64,000 nucleotides of DNA from Lucinisca nassula (Eukaryota; Mollusca; Bivalvia; Lucinida; Lucinidae): positions 124,434,045 through 124,498,044 of the forward strand of contig OY757024.1 of assembly GCA_963580285.1 (NCBI GenBank). Reading direction: 5' to 3'. This document shows, in pieces, positions 56,161 to 64,000 of the stretch. The position numbers and the translations under genes were made by a program. The first letter of the stretch is position 1; every line of letters begins with the position of its first letter. The notes under the pieces were generated by a model. It ran no database searches, was not told the origin of the DNA, and was given only the letters and a program-made list of their open reading frames with translations.

Positions 56161-56356
56161 CATAGCCTTAGTTACATCTCAAACAATACGTACATGTAAA
56201 CTTTCTCCCCCTTTCATAATAAAAAGCTTTTTCAAAGGCAAAAATGAGCATTATTTATAATAAAGGAGTGAAAGAAGAGAAATGGCTATGAGAAAAAAAA
56301 AAAATACAAGCATCAAAATATAGGTCTAATGACCCCATCAATATTGTATACGTCAA

Positions 56357-56580
56357 TTCGTAGACGTTGCTTCCAACCATGCGTGACCTTTACCCGACAT
56401 TGAGATGATAAGGCATCTCAAGTCCTGCCGCCCAATAAAACCAGTAGGGTTTAAAAGCATGGACGGTCCGGCACGCACCGGCTTAGATCCTCTAAGCGGT
56501 TTACCAGTACTCGTGTTCGGTCGGCATCAGGTCTTCTTGGAAGTATTTCAAAACCTATCTATTTCTTCAAGCCCCGACAG
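56357..56580 (-). repeat. SINE-like dispersed repeat, inverted copy
   Basis: Minus-strand member of the 49,365 family: CTTAGATCCTCTAAGC, GTTTACCAGTACTCGTG, TTCTTCAAGCCCCGAC. Confidence 0.6.
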
Positions 56581-56634
56581 GCAGGTAGCTGAACAAGAAC
56601 AACAACAAAAAAAAAATCAACTGGCGCTATATGG

Positions 56635-56815
56635 CGAGGAAAACAGGTTTGTCGACGACAGGAAAGAAAATTGTCAATAGAAATCGACAACGAAAATTGT
56701 CGACAGAAATGTAAATCGTCGATATCAATCGACGAACAAAATTCGTCGACATGTAAATCGTCAATGGTAATCGACGATAAGAATCGACGCAAAAAAACAG
56801 TCGACAGAAATAAAC
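56635..56815 (+). repeat. TCGACGA-rich degenerate array
   Basis: TCGACGACAGG, TCGACAACG, TCGTCGATATCAATCGACGA, TCGTCGACATG and similar phrases alternate every 15-25 bp, many self-complementary. Overlapping frames on the minus strand are by-products. Confidence 0.6.
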
Positions 56816-57363
56816 CCTAGAGAAAAATGTCAAAATGCAGGTTTCAAGTTGAAAATGCCATCCGGAACGTAGAAAATCATCACAACAGGTAATGATAAAA
56901 TTATACGTTCAAAACGTGAGAGAAAGGACCATTAATGAATAAATAACCATGAAATTTTCTGTTAAAACTTCCTTTCACGTATAAAAAATTGCTTCTGACA
57001 CTACTTTCGTTTTCAACAGTAAACAAATGTGGGAGACTAAAAATAGCCGAAAACGTATGTGAGCGAAGATAGCCGAAATGGTGTGTGGACGAAAGTAGAA
57101 AATATACAACTTTTCCCCTAAATTTATTAAAAAATTAGGCTTGCAATATGTAATTCAATAATTATTTTTATGTTTTAGGATATTATTAGAAAGATTTAGT
57201 AATTTTCAAAAACAGATGGCAATGATTGAATTGGTCGTAATTTCTTCGACGGAACATGCCGGATTCCAGCGAAGAAAATACGAGCAATTACGAGCCCATT
57301 CATACCTTAATTATGGTAATTAATACATTATCTAATTAAAATAATCCCGCGCCAATTAATTTC

Positions 57364-57518
57364 ATCGCAGCGCCAAATGTTATAAGTAAGATAAGTAAAG
57401 ATGACTTACCTGTATTTGTGCTCCCAAGTCCCTGACAAACTGCGGTCAGAGTCACCATCCGATGAGTCCGAAAATGGGATTTTCCCGCGCAGGTTCGTAC
57501 CCTGCTCGCAGCGCCAAA
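57364..57518 (-). promoter_or_regulatory. Primer-binding site region, duplicated, tRNA-Ser-like
   Basis: Directly inside the right LTR the minus strand reads TTTGGCGCTGCGAGCAGGGT. The plus strand gives the 3' end of a tRNA: GCAGGTTCGTACCCTGC (T-arm), TCGCAGCG and CCA, close to serine tRNAs. The likeness extends into the variable arm (GGGATTTTCCCGCG), beyond the usual 18 nt. A second, diverged LTR end plus primer site (GCAGCGCCAAATGTTATAA) lies at 57,364-57,437. Confidence 0.55.
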
Positions 57519-57731
57519 TGTTATAATAAAGATAAGTAAAGATAACTTACCTGAATTTGTGCTCCCAAGTCCCCGACTCTGAAACACGTCTGTGTTGTCC
57601 AAAGTCGGGAAGGTCAAGAGGTAGATTAGTTGATGACGTCTGGCCAGAATGGGATCGTCCAATGACGTCACTGCATAGAATTTGTGGACGGTCGTAGATC
57701 TTGTGGTTGTTGTTGTAGAACCGGCACAACA
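57519..57731 (-). repeat. 5' LTR (213 bp)
   Basis: Identical to the 3' LTR. For a minus-strand element this is the promoter LTR. TGACGTCA lies in its upstream half, and a splice donor-like CAGGTAAGT lies 30 or so bases before its end. Confidence 0.85.
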
Positions 57732-57784
57732 ATATATTTATTACAAGTATTAGCTTTAACAAAAAGCTCTGTCTTTCTTTCTTT

Positions 57785-57912
57785 GAGACATGCAACATGA
57801 AAGAGAATTTTCTGTTCCACTGTCAGAGATTTAAATCAGAAAGGGATGCTTTATAGTATAATGTGGAAGAGATTCTGGGCAGGGAGGAGGTGAAATTGGT
57901 AACAGACATTAT
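57785..57912 (+). pseudogene. Possible LINE C-terminal Cys/His fragment
   Basis: ETCNMKENFLFHCQRF, KSERDAL, stop, YNVEEILGREEVKLVTDII. The spacing C..M.E..L.HC resembles the C-terminal motif of LINE ORF2. See 44,938-45,129 for its possible other half. Confidence 0.3.
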
Positions 57913-58346
57913 ACTCGTTTCTCATGGTAGCCCGGCGTTAGGGAACATCGCGTTGCTAACGGAAAAAATAAAAATAAATAAATTTGCAACACTTACCTTA
58001 AAGCAGTAGTTTAGTGGTTGTGAAGTTTATTCACTCTTCTATAATCTTATGCACCATGAAGTCCTTGGAAATCCTAAACTTAGTGAAATGTGTGGTCCAA
58101 ACGGTAGCCATCTTAGAAAAAGTTTGCCAAGGGAGAGAATCCTAACATCGCGGTAATCACTTGAGGCTCCATAAGGGGAATATAAATAAATATTTTTTGA
58201 CATCATTTACTGTGAATGTATGAACACTGAATACAAGATTGTGATTGTTTAAGTTTGACCAAATTAGAACACCTTCAGTAGAAACCATGAACACATAAAC
58301 AGAAACTTAACATATTTACAGGATATTTGTTTCAGTGTTTTGACAT

Positions 58347-60792
58347 TTATGGTTGAGAGAGGCAATGTGGACACCTAAAAATGTCACCACGCCTCACAAC
58401 CCTGACTTCAGAACAATAAATAAGGTGTGTCCAGTGAGAGCAAAAATCACACTTAGCCCATTTAGCAATGAGGATACTGGAACACCCGCGAAAAGCCTCT
58501 GGCTCCCACAGCCCACATTTACAACACTTCTCTCTGTCATCATCTGAATAATCACTGTCAGAATTGTCCTCAGAGGTTAAATTAAGTGGAGCTCCTTTGT
58601 TAGCATTTAAGCCAGATGTACTGGGCATGGGTTTAAAGTTCGCTGAAGCTGGGGCAACTTTGGATGGCTTGGGCTTGCTGTGACCTGACAGTGTCTTAAT
58701 AGGGGTCTTCTTTAATATGGTCTTCATGGGGGTGGCCTTAGCAACTGCAGGCTTGACTGACAGTTTGGATTTCTTTGCAGTGGCACTTAGTATTTCCACA
58801 TTTGCCTTTTTCATTAAACTACCAGCAAGGAAGGGTGGGACAAATTTACGCCTAGGCTTCTTTACAACTACATTAGTGATTGTCCTTTTTGTAAAGAAAT
58901 TATCTTCCCTGTCAGACTTGCTGTGTGGTGATTCACATGACTTGGGTGCAGGTAAAGTCTGCTCAGGAATATATGACACAACAGGAGGTGTAACTGTGGA
59001 GTAGTTGATGGTTGAGTCAGAGTCAGCATCAGAGTCATCAGCAGGTTGATCATGATGGGGTTCCTCAGTGTCTTGATATATTACAGAAGGTGCAACCTGT
59101 TCCTGAGAAATTACTGAGCTATTGAATGGATATATTCCAGCCTTCTTGAATGCAGAAGTAAGGTTCTCTGGGCTCATTGCTTTTACATATGGCTTTGAAG
59201 TTAACTCTGCAATGGCATATTTTGTGATGGAAATACCTGGATTGTTCCGCATGTAAGCCTGACATTCACGATTATACATGCATTTCAGAGGACCAAACAC
59301 TCCAAGGTCTAATGGTTGTGTTAGATGGCTAGAATGTGGTGGGAGCACAAAAAGAATTACATTATGGTCCTTGGCCCAGTCAGTCAGTGTCAGTGAGGCA
59401 TGTGATCTATGTCCATCATACAGAACAAGTGTCTGTGGATCACTTTTATTGTCTGTCACCCCAGCATACTTTACAAAATGCTTGGTTAGATAATTCATGA
59501 AAACAGCTGAATTAGACCATCCTGTAGGGGACATTTCACCATCGGCTCCTATGGGTGCACCTTGTAAAAACTCACTATTCCACCTTTTACCTGGGAAAAC
59601 ATAGTAGGGGGGTATATGATTACCCAGAGCATTTCCCCCTGCAATTATTGTAACATTAAATGTTCTTGGGGATGTCACAGACTGAGCAACTGAGTCTTTG
59701 CTGCATACAATTTTGGGGGGTGAATGTTCTGTGCTTATTCCAGTTTCATCTATATTGAAGATTTTTTCAGGGTGGTTTTTCAGGTTATGTGTTGTTAGGA
59801 GAGTCCCTAGCTCTTTAAAATAATTGGAAAGAGTTTCTTTAGAGGCACATTTGGCTCTAGCTAATGAGAGTTTTTGAGGTTTGACAATTTTTAAGTCAGG
59901 CCATCTCTTCAGGAAATCATAAAACCATGCATTGCTAAGATGATCACTTGATTTTACAGGCTTATTCAATGATAAGGCATAATCTCTAGCCATATACTGG
60001 ATACCTGATTTATTATAACCATACCCAATGCTTGCCATATACTTCACATGATCCACTAGTTGTTTCTCCTCACTTGTACTGAAAAGTGTTTCAACACCAA
60101 CTCTGGTATCTAGTGTCACATTACCCCGTGTTCTATCACGTAAAGTTGATTCGGGTACACTAAACTCTCTGGCAGCCCGATACACTGACATGCCCCTTGC
60201 TGTTGCATCAAAAGCACGCTGGAGGTTTGCCCGGTCATACTGAAGGCGTAGCCTTTTAGGCTTTGGATCCTGAAATATATAGAATGAAGACACATTATAT
60301 TTACTTGCTGTATAAAACTTTTATCTGAATTTTGTTTTTAGTATATAACAATATATACTGAGAACAAAATTACAGAAAAAAAATCTACATTCAACCAATA
60401 TTTTCATCACAGGATCCAAAATCTATAAATAAAAATATACATGTGTGCTATACATAACAAGTGTACTAGAAACTGTTACAAACAGGCACTATGTAAAAAA
60501 AAATAAAAGCCCATTAATTGCCAATTAGTAATTTTCCCCTTTGGAGCCTTATTTTGTGTGTAAACTTTGACAGTGGTGCGTGCGCACCCTGGCGTCACCA
60601 CGTGATCGCAACAGGCGGCCATTTTTAAATGGCTAAGCAGACGACCTGCTGTCAGAATCGGGTCAACCTAGAATAATTTTCTCAGCTGCTAGAGAAGGAA
60701 AAGTAACACTAGGGGTATGCAGACATTCTAAAATGCGAGTTTTATATAAGAAAAGTAAGAATAATCATTAAACTTACCAGGAAACGATTCAT
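58347..60792 (-). CDS. Pogo-type DDD transposase with C-terminal PHD finger
   Basis: Two exons: 60,792-60,778 (MNRFL) and 60,269-58,347, joined at CTG|GTAAGT ... TTTCAG|GATCC, giving about 645 aa. The joined start MNRFL-DPKPKRLRLQY is better than the open-frame start inside the intron. Numbering by the longer open frame of exon 2 (subtract 3): Pipsqueak-type helix-turn-helix at 18-58 (SVYRAAREFSVPESTLRDR), CENP-B-type second DNA-binding domain at 70-140 (AWFYDFLKRWPDL), and the DDE_1 catalytic core with D182 (NIDETG), D293 (YDGHRSH) and D329 (QPLDLG), a DD35D triad as in pogo/Tigger. A basic, Ser/Pro-rich linker (400-585) follows, then a PHD-like C4HC3 zinc finger: C590/C593, C615/C618, H623 or H620, C627, C641/C644. 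The frame is undamaged. It could be an active transposase or a domesticated one, and the TIR-like flanks favour the former. Confidence 0.85.
60270..60777 (-). other. Intron of the pogo transposase gene
   Basis: Donor GTAAGTTTAATG just after exon 1 and acceptor CTATATATTTCAG before GATCC. Length 508 bp. The joined frame is continuous. Inferred from consensus sites only. Confidence 0.65.
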
Positions 60793-60941
60793 TATCCCAT
60801 TTTCGTTTTGTAAACATAAAAACGTGACTTCCGGGTTGCGGATTTCAACTGGAACAGGCGCTAGGTGGCGTTGCGCAATTACGTCAGTGGAAAATACCGA
60901 TAACGCGATGTTCCCGAATCCGCGATGTTACGAGAAGCGAC
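60793..60941 (-). promoter_or_regulatory. Putative promoter / 5' UTR of the transposase
   Basis: CG-rich 150 bp between exon 1 and the right inverted repeat. It contains ATTACGTCAGTGG (CRE-like half site) and CACTTCCGG-like GACTTCCGGGTTG (ETS-type). No TATA box is seen. Confidence 0.35.
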
Positions 60942-61430
60942 TATACCAAGGGTTCCATGGTACCGGGGTAAACGATATTGTGCTGCATTTTGAATCTTGT
61001 GCATTTCCTATGGGCTTGATATCCTCACATCAATATAGTAGGCTAGGACTCTTTACACTTGCCAATTCTGATTCTGACACAGAAATATATTTCATTACAT
61101 TATTATAATAAATATCTGGATCTAGAGAGTTAAAAAGCAGGTGAAATATGATTTGTCACATTTTCACTTCGCACAAGTGACTTACTTAAGTACCAGAAGT
61201 TTAAAGGCAGCGATAAAATGCCTTATAGATATACAAAAACAACAACTTCTTTCTCGTTCGCTTGTGTTAGAGTTTTGTTTGTTTGATTTGAGGTTTAACG
61301 TCCCTGTCAACACAGTAGGTCATCAGAATCAGAATTGTTACTGGTGACATGTCAAATGACATTCATACATCAGAACCTGTGATGATGTAAGTTAGTCCCT
61401 AGGTCTTGCCAAACTCAATTAGTTCAGTTT
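60942..61430. other. No gene; dispersed repeat end
   Basis: TTTGATTTGAGGTTTAACGT at 61,282 is the inverted end of the SINE-like family (49,365). GAATTGTTACTGGTGACATG at 61,332 matches 44,650. Otherwise nothing recognised. Confidence 0.45.
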
Positions 61431-62281
61431 TGCCATGATGGCATTGTGAGCAATCTGGATGGGGCCACAAACCGTGGCCACATACAGACTGACTTGATTA
61501 TCATGGACTTCGCTAAGGCCTTTGACAAGGTACCTCACAGAAGGCTATTTTATAAATTGGATTACAATGGGATAAGAGGATCCACACATAAGTGGATTAG
61601 CTCATGACTCTCAGGGCACTCACAACAAGTTGTACTTGATGGCCAAGCGTCTGATCCAGTCCCTGTTTTATCTGGTGTCCCCCAAGGATCGGTCCTTGGA
61701 CCAGTCCTTTTCTTGGTATTTATTAATGATCTCCCTGATGATATCAGGTAATCTGTCCGTTTGTTTGCTGATGATTGTGTCCTTAATTGGCTTTATAGGA
61801 ATATATGTTCTTCTTCTTACTGTCTTATTCTGCAAGATGATCTGAATCAACTAGCACAGTGGAAGGCCGATTGGCAGATGAAGTTCAATGTGGCCAAATG
61901 TCATTCAATGAGGGTGTCGCGACACCCTCCGGACAAACAAATTAAGTTTGACTATACACTACACCAGCAAATCTTGGAGCAGGCTCAATCCGCCAAATAT
62001 CTTGGTATCACCATCACTGATGATCTTGATTGGGGGCAACAAGTTTCACGGTTTCAGAAATAACACCAAAAGCAACTAGGACTTAAGGATTTCTTAGACG
62101 AAACTTGGCTTTTGCACCTAGGCAGACAAAGGATGTTGCATATAAAACATTGGTTCGCCCTCAGCTTGAATATGCATCACCCATTTGGCATCCCTATGTT
62201 AAAACTCAGATTCAGCAGGTGGAGAAGGTGCAGAGGACAGCTGCTCGATGGACCTACCGACGATGGCGCAATAGAAGTAGC
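61431..62281 (+). pseudogene. Jockey/CR1-like LINE RT, broken
   Basis: Reads TDLIIMDFAKAFDKVPHRRL (motif A with catalytic Asp), SGVPQGSVLGPVLFLVFIND (motif B), VRLFADDCVL (motif C, the FADD box with both Asp), DDLNQLAQWKADWQMKFN and KCHSMRVSR, then [38 protein letters not shown] and [18 protein letters not shown]. Stops near 61,603 and 61,750 and shifts near 61,790 and 62,060 inactivate it. This is target-primed reverse transcriptase of a non-LTR element. The endonuclease is missing. The reading continues beyond a hAT insertion at 63,907. Confidence 0.8.
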
Positions 62282-63293
62282 GTCGTTTATAGAGGTGTGC
62301 GGTAAAACCGGTATACCGGTAAATACCGTGGTTTTGTCTCTTGTGGTAGGAACCGCGGTATATTTCCTAGTACCGGTACGGTACTCCGGCAGTCTCTTTG
62401 ACTCCGGAATTGTGCATTTTTAAGCATATTGAAATGGTTATATAACTTTTATTTCAAAACAAACACTTTAGCAATGAAGTGTGCTTATCAGTAGTGCTAA
62501 AAATCCAAACATAAAAAATTATACTGGATTGGACCTCCTCATACCATTACCAGTCACTGAAAAATGCGACCGAAAATTTGGCCCGAGAAATTCTGGATAT
62601 GGTAGTTGACTGTTGCAGGCATGAAAGCACGCAAATAAATGCATGGTCAAGCTGCTTATTGTCATGACTGCAATCCAATATAATTTATCAAATGAGACGC
62701 TATCCAAGTTAAAAATAGTCTGGTGAAATATCAGTAGACACTGGTGGTTCAGTGGCACGTGCACAGAATCAATGACACGGTTAACTTTACGCTTTTTTCT
62801 CACATGTATTTGAAAACACACTGTGTTAATTGTTTAAAAAAATGGATTATAGTTAATTTGCTGATTAATGTAAGCAAGAAATTGGATTAGAGATGGACTA
62901 GAGTCAGTATATATCACACCATGATCTGACTCGTAAGATGCAAATGTCACAGATTTCAGAGACTATAAAATCTTCTTTTTTTTTTTTTTTTTATTGATAA
63001 GATCGGATGAATGTTGAGAGATTTACCGGTTATAAAATACGTTTATTCTTCGTAAAACAAGTATTAGAATTAAAAGACTTTGCTGTCGGGTACCAAGTAT
63101 TAAACCACTGAGCACCAAGTAAATCTAAAATGCACAGGGAAATACAGCGTAAAAGAAAGAAACCATGGTGCTATTTTCTGTTGTTTTTTTTTTTTAATAT
63201 TTTACCAAGCCATCCATTAGCAACAAAACTATCGTAATATTGAAAACATGAAACAATTTATATTTGAAATGACAAAACTCAGTGGTAAACAAT

Positions 63294-63490
63294 CACTATC
63301 TACCTAGCTCTACATAATTCTAAACCATCTTTCGGGTGTTATTAGAATGTTACTTGCGCGTGGCATGCTAGTAACAGAATTAAAAAGTATCCTTATAGTG
63401 CAATGTTTAAAAATGTAAAAGAAAAGGCTATAAATCAAAGATAGAAAGGTTGGGTAAGTTAAAAAGTAGTTCAGTAGCATATATACACAT
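63294..63490 (-). repeat. LINE 3' UTR-like fragment within hAT
   Basis: CTACATAATTCTAAACCATC, GGGTGTTATTAGAATG and GTGGCATGCTAGTAACAGAA match the LINE 3' UTR at 43,970-44,130 in the same orientation, preceded by CTATCTACCTAGCTC, a remnant of the tetranucleotide tail. Confidence 0.5.
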
Positions 63491-63631
63491 TTGTTGGCAG
63501 AGACAAACTTTCACAGATACTAAGCCCATGAAAAAACATGTTTGGACCTGATTAAAAAAAATACATGTATATCACCTTTTCCAAACTAAAAATATCACTA
63601 CAAGATCCAAAGAGGAAGGTCATTTTTCAAA

Positions 63632-63829
63632 TGGGCAAGTGGATGTATTTTCCTCAGCCTACTATGATACTGAGAAAGCTAGGTATATGGCTGCTTCTTT
63701 GAAAGTTTCAGTGTGTGGTACACCACGGTATGGGCAAGTGGATGTATTTTCCTAAGCCTACTAAGATACTGAGAAAGCTTGGTATATGGCTGCTTCTTTG
63801 AAAGTTTCAGTATGTGGTACACCACGGTA
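63632..63829 (+). repeat. 98 bp tandem duplication near hAT right end
   Basis: ATGGGCAAGTGGATGTATTT to GTGGTACACCACGGTA occurs twice in succession with three or so differences. Confidence 0.85.
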
Positions 63830-63906
63830 CATACCGTGGTATTTAGCTAAAAACCGTGGTACACCGCGGTACTTCATTTTCTGTGGTACCCAACTCTAGT
63901 CGTTTA

Positions 63907-64000
63907 CATGCTTAACGAGCTAGAATTGCTGTCCCTAGAGGCCCGTCATGAGCAGTCCTCTTTAACCTTCTTCTATAAGATACATTCAGGTACAGTGGCC
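63907..64000 (+). pseudogene. LINE RT remnant, continuation after hAT
   Basis: Reads MLNELELLSLEARHEQSSL, TFFYKIHSGTV, continuing the frame left at 62,281 (RNRSSV). It parallels MLNELEWPSLE in the copy at 1,620 and runs off the window end. Confidence 0.75.

Larger units (their letters stand above)
45130..57731 (-). mobile_element. 12.6 kb non-autonomous LTR retroelement (LARD-like)
   Basis: Two identical 213 bp direct repeats (45,130-45,342 and 57,519-57,731) start TGTT and end AACA. ATAT flanks both outer sides (45,126-45,129; 57,732-57,735). Next to the right LTR on the minus strand is a primer-binding site. Next to the left LTR is the polypurine tract AAAAGGAGGCGAG. This fixes the direction as minus. 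The 12,176 bp between contains no gag, protease, RT, RNase H or integrase, and no frame above about 125 codons. About 7.4 kb of it is two nested insertions (45,667-51,642 and 52,374-53,788), leaving about 4.8 kb of its own non-coding sequence. Identical LTRs indicate recent insertion using another element's proteins. Confidence 0.75.
57914..60941 (-). mobile_element. Pogo-like DNA transposon (3,028 bp)
   Basis: The ends share CTCGTTTCTC / GTCGCTTCTC and, 20 or so bases in, a perfect 14 bp GGGAACATCGCGTT in inverted orientation (left 57,941; right 60,902-60,915). TA lies on both outer sides (57,912-57,913; 60,942-60,943), the target used by Tc1/mariner-pogo elements. The enclosed gene encodes a pogo-family transposase, which supports the boundaries. 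The outermost bases do not match perfectly. Confidence 0.55.
62290..63898. mobile_element. Non-autonomous hAT element (1,609 bp)
   Basis: GTCGTTTA is duplicated at 62,282-62,289 and 63,899-63,906. Ends TAGAGGTGTGCGG and, inverted, TAGAGTTGGGTAC form short imperfect terminal repeats. Subterminal ACCGCGGTA/TACCGGTA motifs crowd both ends. The LINE reading resumes exactly after it. No transposase ORF. It contains a LINE 3' end (63,294-63,490) and a 98 bp tandem duplication (63,632-63,829). Confidence 0.85.

Noticed and set aside
57336..57671. 111 aa frame across the right LTR and primer site
   Set aside because: It contains the duplicated LTR end twice (GLGSTNSGK / GLGSTNTGK) and tRNA-like sequence. 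It is a by-product of the LTR repeat.

Overview
The window looks like repeat-dense genomic DNA of a marine invertebrate, most likely a bivalve mollusc (a clam is my best guess). The reasons are many Penelope-like retroelement copies of a permuted type that I identify as Naiad (an N-terminal GIY-YIG endonuclease remnant, then a CxC linker, then the reverse transcriptase), several tRNA-derived SINEs, hAT and pogo DNA transposons, long minisatellites, a spliced gene, and no operon-like gene packing. Clam Naiads are described in the literature as selenoproteins. Here an in-frame TGA sits at the same codon in two diverged Naiad lineages, which fits that.

Layout. 1-5.1 kb: LINE fragments, a dispersed tandem repeat and an old inverted Naiad copy. 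5.1-16.3 kb: a head-to-tail train of 5'-truncated Naiad copies, each ending in the same roughly 550 bp pseudo-LTR tail (two tail types, A and B), with small pieces of LINE, minisatellite and one unrecognised coding fragment caught between them. 16,348-39,387: a tandem array of five near-identical units (5422, 4401, 4407, 4408 and 4402 bp), each a fixed mosaic of Naiad pieces. All five share the same frameshifts, so the array grew by DNA-level amplification and not by retrotransposition. 39.4-44.3 kb: three or more tRNA-derived SINEs, one split by an inverted Naiad copy, plus LINE ends.

45,130-57,731: a 12.6 kb LTR element on the minus strand with two identical 213 bp LTRs, TG...CA ends, ATAT flanks, a primer site that fits a serine tRNA and a polypurine tract, but no gag or pol. 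It reads as a large non-autonomous retroelement (LARD). Nested inside are a candidate 5,976 bp DNA element with long terminal inverted arrays of a CGTTTCGGCC motif and an 8 bp direct repeat, and a 1,415 bp hAT element with an 8 bp target duplication.

57,914-60,941: a pogo-like DNA transposon carrying the only intact sizeable gene of the window, a two-exon DDD transposase (about 645 aa) ending in a PHD-type zinc finger. 61.4-64 kb: a Jockey/CR1-like LINE reverse transcriptase remnant cut by a second hAT element (62,290-63,898) with an 8 bp duplication. No host gene is clearly complete. The genes here are parasites: autonomous ones (Naiad, LINEs, pogo) are mostly dead, while SINEs, hAT derivatives and the LARD would depend on proteins supplied from elsewhere.
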